From Tomitella fengzijianii (GTDB lineage Bacteria; Actinomycetota; Actinomycetes; Mycobacteriales; Mycobacteriaceae): a DNA stretch of 64,000 nt. Below the pieces are notes generated by a model. The model saw only the letters and a list, made by a program, of their open reading frames with translations, was not told where the DNA came from and made no database searches. The translations under genes and the position numbers were made by a program. Shown here piece after piece: positions 56,953 through 64,000 of this stretch. Within the stretch, counting starts at the first letter, position 1. Each line of letters starts with the position of its first letter. The stretch spans positions 3,283,501-3,347,500 of the forward strand of contig NZ_CP041765.1 of NCBI RefSeq assembly GCF_007559025.1, in the 5' to 3' direction.

Positions 56953-57777
56953 ATGCTCGACTACACCGGACGCACCGCCGTCGTCACCGGATTCGCCTCC
57001 GGCATCGGCGCGCGCACCGCCTCCCTGCTCGTCGGGCTCGGCGCGCGCGTCATCGGCGTCGACCGCCCGGGCGCCGTCGCACCCGCCGAGCTGACGGCCC
57101 TGCTCGCCGCACGCATCGACGCCGACCTGTCCGCCCCCGCGGGGCCCGCCGCGGTGGCAGAGCGGGTCGACGGCCCGGTGCACCTGCTCGTCAACAACGC
57201 CGGCGTCGCCGCCACCCGCCCGTGGCGCGAGGTGCTCGGCGTCGACCTGCTCGCCCCGCGGGATCTCACCCGGCTGCTGGCGCCGAAGTTCGCCGACGCC
57301 GCGGCCGTCGTCACCGTCGCCTCGCAGGCCGGCCTGCGCTGGCGCGAGACCGCCGCCCGCTCGCGCGCGCTGCTCGCCGCGGAGACCTGGGGGGACGCGT
57401 TCGCACTGGCCGCGGACGAGCCGGACATCCAGCGCGACTGCTACGCCATCGCCAAGGAGGCGGTGATCGTCGACGCGCTCACGCTCGCCGCCGAACGCAC
57501 GGTGCCCGGGCTGCGCGCCAACACCGTCTCGCCGGGCACCGTGCAGACCCCGCTGCTCGCCGATTTCCGCACCGCCATGGGGAACGAGGTCGTCGAGGGG
57601 GCCGCCGCGTGGGCCGGCCGGCACGCCACGCCCGACGACATCGCCGCGGCCATCGCGTTCCTCGGCTCCGACGACGCCGCCTGGATCAGCGGCGTCGACC
57701 TGCCCGTCGACGGCGGCTACGGCGCGCTGGTCTTCACGATGATGCAGTCCGCCGCCGCAGAGGAGGCCGCCCGATGA
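56953..57777 (+). CDS. Short-chain dehydrogenase, coniferyl-alcohol dehydrogenase/3-alpha-HSD-like
   Basis: 274 residues. VVTGFASGIGARTA binds the cofactor (Phe in place of the usual Ala/Gly), GVDRPGA follows strand 2, LVNNAGVA strand 4, then VTVASQAG with the Ser, a longer-than-usual loop (about 40 residues) and the catalytic CYAIAKEAVIV. That inserted loop and the KEA after the lysine are features of the 3-alpha-hydroxysteroid/coniferyl-alcohol dehydrogenase group. GVDLPVDGGYGALVF ends the fold. It may oxidise an alcohol made by the P450. ATG with AGGAAAGG upstream; the stop overlaps the next gene (ATGA). Confidence 0.88.
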   Translation: MLDYTGRTAVVTGFASGIGARTASLLVGLGARVIGVDRPGAVAPAELTALLAARIDADLSAPAGPAAVAERVDGPVHLLVNNAGVAATRPWREVLGVDLLAPRDLTRLLAPKFADAAAVVTVASQAGLRWRETAARSRALLAAETWGDAFALAADEPDIQRDCYAIAKEAVIVDALTLAAERTVPGLRANTVSPGTVQTPLLADFRTAMGNEVVEGAAAWAGRHATPDDIAAAIAFLGSDDAAWISGVDLPVDGGYGALVFTMMQSAAAEEAAR

Positions 57778-59156
57778 CCGTCACCGACGAGGGGACGCTG
57801 ATCTCGCGCAACCCGGCCACGCTCGCCGAGGTGGGCCGCTCGCCCTCGCTCACCGGCGGCGCGCTGGACGCCGTCATCGCCCGCGCACGCGCCGCGCAGC
57901 CGGCGTGGGCCGCCGACCTTCCCGCCCGGCGCGCCGCCCTGCGCGCCGCCGCCGAGGCGATCACCGCCGCCACCGGCGAGCTCGTGCCGCTGCTTACCGC
58001 CGAGCAGGGCAAGCCGCTCGCCGAGGCCGGTCAGGAGCTGTGGGTGGCGGGGCACGCGTTCGCCACGCTCGCCGGCACCGACTGGGAGCCCGAGGAGCGC
58101 ATCACCGCCTCGCTGGGCCGCCCGGTGACCGTGCAGCACCGGCCGTACGGCGTGGTGGCGGCGATCGTGCCGTGGAACTTCCCCGTCTACCTCGCCGCCG
58201 CCAAGATCGCGCCCGCCCTGCTGGCCGGCAACACCGTGGTGGTCAAGCCCGCCGAGTCGGTCTCGCTCGCGGTTGCCGCCTTCGTCGACGTGCTGCGCTC
58301 GGCGCTCCCCGAGGGGGTGGTGGAGACGCTCACCGGCGGACCCGAAACCGGCCGGCAGCTCATCGACCACCCCGACGTGCGGATGGTGAGCTTCACCGGC
58401 TCCACGGCGGTGGGCCGCAGCATCATGGCGCAGGCCGCTGCCACCCTCACCCCCGTCGCGCTCGAGCTGGGCGGCAACGATCCGGCGGTCCTGCTGCCGG
58501 ACGCCGACCTCGACGACGCCGCCGCCCGCCTGGCCGCCGGTGCGTTCCTCAACGCCGGCCAGATGTGCATCGCGCCCAAGCGCATCTACGTGCCCGACCC
58601 GCTGGTGGAGGTTTTCGCCGAGGCCCTCGCCGCGCAGGCACAGCGCACCGTGGGCGACGGCGCCGACCCCGCCACCACGATGGGCCCGCTGCACAACGCC
58701 CGCCAGCTCGAGATCGCGGCCGGGATGCTCGGGCGCGCACTCGATTCCGGCGCCCGGACGGTCACCGGCGGGGTGCGGGGGCATGCGCTGCCCGGGCACT
58801 TCCTCGACCCGACGGTGCTGGTGGGCGCGGACGACGGCGACGACATCGTGCGCCAGGAGCAGTTCGGGCCGGTGCTGCCCGTCGTCGGCTACCGCGACCT
58901 CGACGCACTGCTGGCCATGCTGAACGCCCAGGAGTTCGGGCTCGGCGCGTCGGTGTGGAGCGCCGACTCCGGCGCGGCGGCCGCCGTCGCCGGGCGCATC
59001 GACGCGGGCACCGTGTGGATCAACCAGCACAACGCGCTCGACGTGGCCCTGCCCTTCGGCGGGGTCAAGGCCAGCGGCTTCGGCCGCGAAGGCGGCGTCG
59101 CCGGCGTCTGGGAGTTCACCACCGCCCGCGTGCTCGACCCGCGCCCGGCGCAGTGA
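57774..59156 (+). CDS. Aldehyde dehydrogenase
   Basis: 460 residues, NAD(P)-dependent ALDH superfamily. VVAAIVPWNFPVYLAAAKIAPALLAGNTVVVKPAE, FTGSTAVGRSIM, the general base in LELGGNDP, the catalytic Cys in NAGQMCIAPKR, EQFGPVLPVVGY and the C-terminal PFGGVKASGFGREGG are all intact. It converts an aldehyde to a carboxylic acid, in line with a P450-alcohol-aldehyde-acid sequence with its neighbours. The ATG overlaps the SDR stop; 47 bases separate it from the DUF1254 gene. Confidence 0.94.
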   Translation: MTVTDEGTLISRNPATLAEVGRSPSLTGGALDAVIARARAAQPAWAADLPARRAALRAAAEAITAATGELVPLLTAEQGKPLAEAGQELWVAGHAFATLAGTDWEPEERITASLGRPVTVQHRPYGVVAAIVPWNFPVYLAAAKIAPALLAGNTVVVKPAESVSLAVAAFVDVLRSALPEGVVETLTGGPETGRQLIDHPDVRMVSFTGSTAVGRSIMAQAAATLTPVALELGGNDPAVLLPDADLDDAAARLAAGAFLNAGQMCIAPKRIYVPDPLVEVFAEALAAQAQRTVGDGADPATTMGPLHNARQLEIAAGMLGRALDSGARTVTGGVRGHALPGHFLDPTVLVGADDGDDIVRQEQFGPVLPVVGYRDLDALLAMLNAQEFGLGASVWSADSGAAAAVAGRIDAGTVWINQHNALDVALPFGGVKASGFGREGGVAGVWEFTTARVLDPRPAQ

Positions 59157-59203
59157 CGCCGACCCCACCCACGGACACAGACCCCTACGGAAACGGAGCC
59201 CCC

Positions 59204-60553
59204 ATGCCCGCACCCCAGCACCCCGCGACCATGACCGCCGAGGCCGCCGCCGATGCGCTCGAGGACGCCTACATCTACGCCTACCCGCTGGTGCTCATGG
59301 ACGTCATCCGGGAGATGACGACGAACACCGAGCTGCCCACCACCGAGCGCGCGCCGCTGGGGCAGTTCTTCCACTCGCGCGCGCTCGCGTCCCCGGCGAT
59401 CGACAGCCTCACCCGCCCCAACGCCGACACCCTCTACTCGCAGGCGTACCTGGACCTGGGCGACGAGCCGTACCTGCTGCACAAGCCGGCGGCTCAGCGC
59501 TACCTGGCGATCCAGCCGTTCGACGGGTACTCCAACAACCCCTCGATCCTGGGCACCGGCGGCCCGGGCGGCGACGACGAGGCCGTCTACGCGTTCACCG
59601 GCCCCCGATTCCGCGGCACGCTGCCCGAGGGCGTCATCCCCGTGCCCATGCCCACCGACTTCGTGTGGCTGCTCGCGCGCGTCCGCTGCCACGGCCCGGA
59701 CGACATAGCCGAGCCGCACCGCCTGCAGGACGCGATGGACCTCTACCCGCTCTCCCAGCATGGGCGCGCGCACGAATACCCCCGCGGCGCCTACTCGCCC
59801 GCGCGCGACTTCGTGCCGCTCGAGCACATCCTGACCCTGGACGCGGAGGCCTACTTCCGCCGCTTCAACGCGCTCGCCGCGACCAACCCGGGGACCGCCG
59901 ACGACCGGCCCGCCCTGGAAAAGTTCGCACAGGTGGGCGTGGGCGCGGGGCTCGACTTCTCCGTCTCGGCGCTGCCCGAGGCGGCGCAGCGCCGTGCCAA
60001 GGAGCTGCCGGGCCTGATGGACAGCCCCCGCATCGACGCCCTCCGCCGGGCGACGGTCGTCGACGGCTGGACCTACCTGGACCCCTCGGTCGGGCGCTTC
60101 GGGACCGACTACACCTACCGCGCGCGGATCGCGCACCGCGGCTTCGCCAATCCCGTCGACGTCACCGCGTACCCGTCCATCTTCGCCGACGCCGACGGCG
60201 CGCCGCTGACCGGCGAGCACTCCTATGTCATGCACTTCCCCGCCGGGCAGCATCCGCCGTACCACGAGGGCGGATGGTGGTCGCTCGCCCCGTACACGCA
60301 GGCCGGCCGCCTGGTCGCCAACGAGCTCGACCGGTACGCGCTCGACGACGGCATGCCGCTGACGATCAACCCGGACGGGTCGCTGGACCTGTGGCTGTCC
60401 GCCGACGCGCCCGACGCAGAGCGGATGCCCAATTGGCTCCCGGTGGGCCGGGAGGGCTTCGGGCTCACGATGCGCATCTACCTGCCGCACCACAGCGTGA
60501 CCACGCACGAGTGGACCCCGCCGCAGGTGCGGCGGGTCGAGGCACGGCAGTGA
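59204..60553 (+). CDS. DUF1254/DUF1214 domain protein
   Basis: 449 residues. An N-terminal DUF1254 part (DALEDAYIYAYPLVLMDVIREMT, PNADTLYSQAYLDLGDEPYLLHKP) is followed by a DUF1214 part (GTDYTYRARIAHRGFANPVDVTAYP, YVMHFPAGQHPP, WWSLAPYTQAGRLVANELDRYA, SLDLWLSADAP). Proteins of this type are widespread in catabolic clusters of actinobacteria and proteobacteria; the role is unproven. No signal peptide is seen. Start: the ATG at 59204 with GGAG upstream; a GTG overlapping the ALDH stop (59153) is an alternative. Its stop overlaps the next start (GTGA). Confidence 0.85.
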   Translation: MPAPQHPATMTAEAAADALEDAYIYAYPLVLMDVIREMTTNTELPTTERAPLGQFFHSRALASPAIDSLTRPNADTLYSQAYLDLGDEPYLLHKPAAQRYLAIQPFDGYSNNPSILGTGGPGGDDEAVYAFTGPRFRGTLPEGVIPVPMPTDFVWLLARVRCHGPDDIAEPHRLQDAMDLYPLSQHGRAHEYPRGAYSPARDFVPLEHILTLDAEAYFRRFNALAATNPGTADDRPALEKFAQVGVGAGLDFSVSALPEAAQRRAKELPGLMDSPRIDALRRATVVDGWTYLDPSVGRFGTDYTYRARIAHRGFANPVDVTAYPSIFADADGAPLTGEHSYVMHFPAGQHPPYHEGGWWSLAPYTQAGRLVANELDRYALDDGMPLTINPDGSLDLWLSADAPDAERMPNWLPVGREGFGLTMRIYLPHHSVTTHEWTPPQVRRVEARQ

Positions 60554-61689
60554 CGAGACCCGCGCGGAACGCGGGCGCGACCCCCGTCCCCGACGGCGTG
60601 AACACCGTCGTCACCACCACCCGTACCGACCTCGCCGAGCTGGCCGCGGCCGTGCAGGCGTGGTTGAGCGACGCCGAGGACGATCCGTCGCTCACCGTCG
60701 AGGACCTCGAACGTTCGGAATCCTCCGGCATGTCGAGCGTGACCGTGCTGTTCACCGCGGTGGGCGACGGGGCACGCTCGGAGCAGGTGCTGCGGCTGGC
60801 ACCCGAGCCGTCGGCGCTGCCCGTGTTCGAGAGCTACGACCTGCACCGCCAGGCCGCGGTAACCGGGGCCCTCGCCGATGCGGGCCACGTCCCGGTGCCG
60901 CGCGTGCGCCGGGTGGAGGAGTCGCCGGCGCCGCTGGGCCGGCCGTTCCTGGTGATGGACCGCGCCGAGGGTGCCGCCCCGGCCGACAATCCGCCGTACG
61001 TGTTCGGCGGCCCGCTCGTCGATGCCACTCCCGCCCAGCGCGATCGGGTGCAGCGGGCATCCGTCGCACTGCTGACCGGGGTGCACGCCACCCCGCCGCC
61101 GGACGCGCTGCGCGCCGACGGGCCCGCAGGCTCCGGCCTGGCGCGGCTGGTCGACGACACCGCGGACTACTACGAGTGGACCGTCGCCGACGGCGGTGTG
61201 CGCGTGCCGATCCTGGAGGACGGGCTGCGCCGGCTGCGCGACGAGCGGCCCGCGCAGGCGTCGTCGGACGTGCTGACGTGGGGCGACGCGCGCATCGGCA
61301 ACATCCTGTACCGCGACTTCGCGCCCACCGCCGCCCTGGACTGGGAGGGCGCCGCGCTGGCGCCGCCCGAGTTCGACGTGGCCTGGTTCGTCTTCTTCCA
61401 TCGGATGTACCAGGACATGGCCGAGTCCTTCGGCAAGCCAGGCCTTCCCGCGTTCCTGCGCGCCGCCGACGTGCTCGCGCAGTACCGCGCGGACTCGGGC
61501 CGCACGCTGCACGACATGCCGTACTTCCTGATGCTCGCGGCGGTGCGGATGGGCATCATCTTCGCCCGCATCAAGGCGCGCTCGGTGCACTTCGGCGACA
61601 CCCCCGCCCCCGCCGACCCCGACGAGTACGTGCTGCACCACCGCATGCTCCGCGCCATCCTCGACGACCGCTACGAATGGGAGATCTGA
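60550..61689 (+). CDS. Aminoglycoside-phosphotransferase-fold kinase family protein
   Basis: 379 residues, of the APH/choline-kinase-like fold related to ACAD10/11 kinase domains. Conserved motifs are RPFLVMDRAEG (hinge), LTWGDARIGNILYRD (catalytic loop with Asp; the usual HGD is WGD here) and AALDWEGAALAPPEFDVAWF (metal-binding DWE). In acyl-CoA dehydrogenase 10/11 systems such kinases phosphorylate 4-hydroxy acids for degradation; that is a possible role here, though no dehydrogenase is visible downstream within the window. The GTG overlaps the DUF1254 gene stop. The next gene overlaps its stop (TGATG). Confidence 0.85.
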   Translation: MTRPARNAGATPVPDGVNTVVTTTRTDLAELAAAVQAWLSDAEDDPSLTVEDLERSESSGMSSVTVLFTAVGDGARSEQVLRLAPEPSALPVFESYDLHRQAAVTGALADAGHVPVPRVRRVEESPAPLGRPFLVMDRAEGAAPADNPPYVFGGPLVDATPAQRDRVQRASVALLTGVHATPPPDALRADGPAGSGLARLVDDTADYYEWTVADGGVRVPILEDGLRRLRDERPAQASSDVLTWGDARIGNILYRDFAPTAALDWEGAALAPPEFDVAWFVFFHRMYQDMAESFGKPGLPAFLRAADVLAQYRADSGRTLHDMPYFLMLAAVRMGIIFARIKARSVHFGDTPAPADPDEYVLHHRMLRAILDDRYEWEI

Positions 61690-62786
61690 TGTATCCGGAT
61701 CCGCTGGACGAGTACCCGATCCACCAGGTGCCGCTGTCGATGGCGCGCACCGAGACCTCCGACCGCAACTTCTACGACCGCTACTACTTCAACGCGCACG
61801 ACCAGACCGGCCGCGTCTACTTCGTCTCCGGCTTCGGGGTGTACCCCAATCTGGGCGTGGTCGACGCGTTCGCCACCGTCACCCGCGGCACCGACCAGCG
61901 GGCCGTGCGCTTCTCCGACGCGCTCGACACCCGCTACCGCGACCAGGTGGGCGGCTACCGCATCGAGGTGATCGAGCCGCTGGAGACCCTCCGCCTCGTC
62001 GGCGAGCATCCCGACCTGTCGTTCGACCTCACCTGGCGGGGCTCGTTCCGCGCAGTGCTGGAGGACCGGCACCTGCTCATGGGAGGACTCAGGCCGAACC
62101 TCGACGCCAGCCGGTTCGCGCAGCTCGGCTCGTGGGAGGGGACGCTGAGCGTGGACGGCGAGGACTTCGCCGTGGACCCGGCCGTGTGGATGGGCAGCCG
62201 CGACCGGTCGTGGGGCATCCGGCCGTCTGGCGAGCCCGATCCGCTCGAGCGCACGGCCGAGCTGCGGCCCGACGGGTTCTGGTGGGTGTACTGCCCGCTG
62301 CGGTTCGACGACTTCGCGATCGTCCTCATCGCGCAGGAGGACGGCGACGGGTTCCGCTCACTCAACTACGCGGTGCGCGTGGACCGCGACGGGGCCGTCG
62401 AGCAGCTGGGCTGGCCGCGGTTCGAGATCTCCTACAAGCCCGGCACCCGCGAGATGGCGTCGGTGCGGATCCATCTCACCGACCGGCGCGGCGAACAGAC
62501 CGTCATCGACCTCGAGCCCAAGACGTTCCTGACGCTGCAGATCGGCGCCGGCTACGGCAGCGATCCCGAGTGGAGCCACGGCCGGTGGATGGGCCGCGAC
62601 TGGTCGCTGTCCTCCCGCTACGACACCGCCGCACCGGAGTTCGCGCAGCGCAAGACCAACGGCGTCGTCGAGTACGTGGTGCACGCGCGCTGCGGCGATG
62701 CCGTCGGCTCGGGCATGTTCGAGCACCGGGTCGCCGGGCGGCACTCGCCTTCCGGCTTCGACTCCCCCACCGCCATGGCGCGCTGA
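61689..62786 (+). CDS. Conserved hypothetical protein, beta-rich
   Basis: 365 residues; I do not recognise a named function. It is rich in beta strands and aromatic residues: DRNFYDRYYFNAHDQTGRVYFVSGFGVYPNLGVVDAFATV, IEPLETLRLVGEHPDLSFDLTWRGSF, WGSRDRSWGIRP-like FAVDPAVWMGSRDRSWGIRP, and VRIHLTDRRGEQTVIDLEPKTFLTLQIGAGYG. The pattern recalls lipocalin/AttH/CrtC-like beta-barrel proteins that appear beside APH-type kinases in hydrocarbon or steroid clusters. No signal peptide or membrane segment. The ATG overlaps the preceding stop. Likely translated with the kinase gene and perhaps binds the same hydrophobic substrate. Confidence 0.8.
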   Translation: MYPDPLDEYPIHQVPLSMARTETSDRNFYDRYYFNAHDQTGRVYFVSGFGVYPNLGVVDAFATVTRGTDQRAVRFSDALDTRYRDQVGGYRIEVIEPLETLRLVGEHPDLSFDLTWRGSFRAVLEDRHLLMGGLRPNLDASRFAQLGSWEGTLSVDGEDFAVDPAVWMGSRDRSWGIRPSGEPDPLERTAELRPDGFWWVYCPLRFDDFAIVLIAQEDGDGFRSLNYAVRVDRDGAVEQLGWPRFEISYKPGTREMASVRIHLTDRRGEQTVIDLEPKTFLTLQIGAGYGSDPEWSHGRWMGRDWSLSSRYDTAAPEFAQRKTNGVVEYVVHARCGDAVGSGMFEHRVAGRHSPSGFDSPTAMAR

Positions 62787-62859
62787 GCGGGCCGACCGGC
62801 GCCGACCAGCACCCGAGCACCCCCGGCGCGTGAGCGCCCCCTACCCCCGAGGTGAAACC

Positions 62860-64000
62860 ATGCGCACCACCCGCGGTCTACTGATCGCCGCCACCGCGTC
62901 CGCCCTCCTCCTCGCCGGCTGCAGCAGCGCCGGCACCACCGACTCCGCGCGCGACATCTCCGAGGTCACCGCGGGCCTGATCGACGATTCCGATTCCGCC
63001 GAGGGAGTCCAGGGCGGCACCATCTCCTACGCCCCTTTCTCCGGCGTCAGCACCCTCGACCCGGTGCGCCAGGACGGCGGATCGACGGGCGGCAGCCAGA
63101 TGGCCGCCATCTACGACCTGCTTGTGCGGTACGACTCGGCGTCCGACGAGTACGTGCCGCAGCTCGCCGCGGGGCTGGAGCCCAATGACGACGCCTCCGT
63201 CTGGACGCTCGCTCTCCGCGACGGCGTCACCTTCAGCGATGGCGCCCCGGTCGACGCCGAATCCGTCCGGTGGAGTGTGGAGCGGTATCTGACGAACAGG
63301 GGCACGCACGCGCAGCTTTGGTCGTCGGCGGTGGAGCGCATCGACGTCGTCGACCCGCTGACGGCCCGCATCGTCCTGACGAAGCCCTGGCCGCAGTTCC
63401 CTGCGCTGCTCGCGGCCGGACCGGGGATGATCGTGGCCCCGTCGTCCATGGCGACCGGCACGTTCCGCCCCATCGGCGCCGGGCCCTTCACCGTCGCGGA
63501 CTTCCAGCCGGGCACCGCGCTCACGCTGGCCGCGCGCGACGACTACTGGGGCGGTGCCCCGCCGCTGGACACACTGCGCTTCCCGGTGATCACCAGTGAG
63601 GACGGCCGGCTGGACGCGCTGCGCAACGGCGACATTGACGCGGCCTACATGCGCTCGCCCGACGTGGTGGCGGACGCGCTGAACACCGAGGACGCCGGCT
63701 ACCTCTACAACGCCAACATGGGCGCGGTGCTGGCGGTCAACCAGAGGCCCGGGCGCGCTGCCGCCGATCCGCTCGTCCGCCGAGCGATCGTCGCCGCCGT
63801 CGACCCGGACCTGTTCGACGACCGCGCCAACAAGGGCAAGGGCATGCCCGAAAGCGCGATGTTCGGGCAATGGTCGCGCTGGGGGCCGACGGAGACTGCC
63901 GGCTACGACCCGAACCTCGCCCGGCAGCTCCTCGCCGACGCAAAAGCCGGGGGCTACGACGGCACGCTCACCTACGTCGGTCTCAATGCCGCCTACGCGC
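62860..64000 (+). CDS. ABC transporter solute-binding lipoprotein, family 5 (3' truncated)
   Basis: 380 codons are visible; the frame runs off the window end. Signal peptide with lipobox LLLAGC (Cys near residue 22), then the peptide/nickel/opine-binding family 5 pattern: GGTISYAPFSGVSTLDPVRQDGG, YDLLVRYDSASDEYVPQLAAGLEPNDD, WTLALRDGVTFSDGAPVDAESVRW, GAGPFTVADFQPGTALTLAARDDYWGG, and ALRNGDIDAAYMRSPDVV. ATG after GAGGTGAA. It lies 73 bases after the unknown-protein gene in the same direction and may be the receptor for an ABC importer encoded beyond the window. An antisense frame at 62878-63870 is a shadow. Confidence 0.9.
   Translation, partial: MRTTRGLLIAATASALLLAGCSSAGTTDSARDISEVTAGLIDDSDSAEGVQGGTISYAPFSGVSTLDPVRQDGGSTGGSQMAAIYDLLVRYDSASDEYVPQLAAGLEPNDDASVWTLALRDGVTFSDGAPVDAESVRWSVERYLTNRGTHAQLWSSAVERIDVVDPLTARIVLTKPWPQFPALLAAGPGMIVAPSSMATGTFRPIGAGPFTVADFQPGTALTLAARDDYWGGAPPLDTLRFPVITSEDGRLDALRNGDIDAAYMRSPDVVADALNTEDAGYLYNANMGAVLAVNQRPGRAAADPLVRRAIVAAVDPDLFDDRANKGKGMPESAMFGQWSRWGPTETAGYDPNLARQLLADAKAGGYDGTLTYVGLNAAYA

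Noticed and set aside
62878-63870. 330-residue minus-strand frame at the window end
   Set aside because: Opposite the family-5 solute-binding lipoprotein, which has a signal peptide, lipobox and family motifs and runs off the window end.

Overview
This is about 64 kb of very GC-rich DNA from an actinobacterium, almost certainly a mycolic-acid-containing member of the Mycobacteriales (the Mycobacterium/Gordonia/Tsukamurella/Dietzia group). The evidence is a secreted mycolyltransferase-like esterase, the glnX-glnH-pknG sensor unit, F420-dependent glucose-6-phosphate dehydrogenase (fgd1) next to pta-ackA, an FprA-type ferredoxin reductase, and a purA / Rv0358-like / Rv0359-like block. All match M. 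tuberculosis gene order or family. The genus cannot be fixed from the sequence. Genes are densely packed with many ATGA, GTGA and TGATG overlaps, and no gap exceeds 300 bases. No tRNA, rRNA, CRISPR array, insertion sequence or prophage was seen.

Layout. (1) 1-4.6 kb: glnX (5' end cut by the window), glnH and pknG, an amino-acid-sensing kinase unit. (2) 4.8-15.2 kb: mycolyltransferase-like esterase, an F420-type oxidoreductase, an alpha/beta hydrolase, then fgd1-pta-ackA on the minus strand, a short-chain dehydrogenase, a third F420-type enzyme and a SnoaL-like protein. (3) 15.4-20 kb: a corrinoid uptake and salvage operon (binding protein, permease, ATPase, and a metallo-beta-lactamase-fold/CobU fusion) behind a cobalamin riboswitch. 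(4) 20-28 kb: rhodanese-metZ, fprA, a secreted lipase, and a CoA-transferase / HMG-CoA-lyase-like / TauE-like operon. (5) 28-44.2 kb: a catechol siderophore locus with the parts of enterobactin synthesis, import and release. (6) 44.3-50.6 kb: purA, the Rv0358/Rv0359-like pair, an HtrA-like protease, a zinc-type cation exporter and an NlpC/P60 hydrolase. (7) 50.6-54.8 kb: accessory genes, namely a pyruvyltransferase-family protein, a RES-type toxin-antitoxin pair, a DHFR/RibD-like protein and a methyltransferase. (8) 54.9-64 kb: a TetR regulator divergent from a seven-gene catabolic-looking operon (P450, SDR, aldehyde dehydrogenase, DUF1254 protein, APH-like kinase, an unknown protein, a peptide-type binding protein cut by the window end).

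How the siderophore locus works (family knowledge plus inference): EntC, a free-standing EntB isochorismatase and EntA make 2,3-dihydroxybenzoate. EntE loads it on a separate 84-residue aryl carrier protein. A one-module NRPS (C-A-T-TE), whose adenylation code reads as serine, joins and cyclises DHB-Ser units. A FepB/D/G/C-like ABC importer and a Fes-like esterase recover the iron. Two IdeR/DtxR-type iron boxes sit in front of the operons.

The most unusual structural features are a roughly 75-base palindromic element present three times in intergenic DNA, repeated 15- or 18-base coding minisatellites at disordered ends of five different proteins, a 22-base triple tandem repeat between entC and entA, and a PhnP-like/CobU fusion protein.
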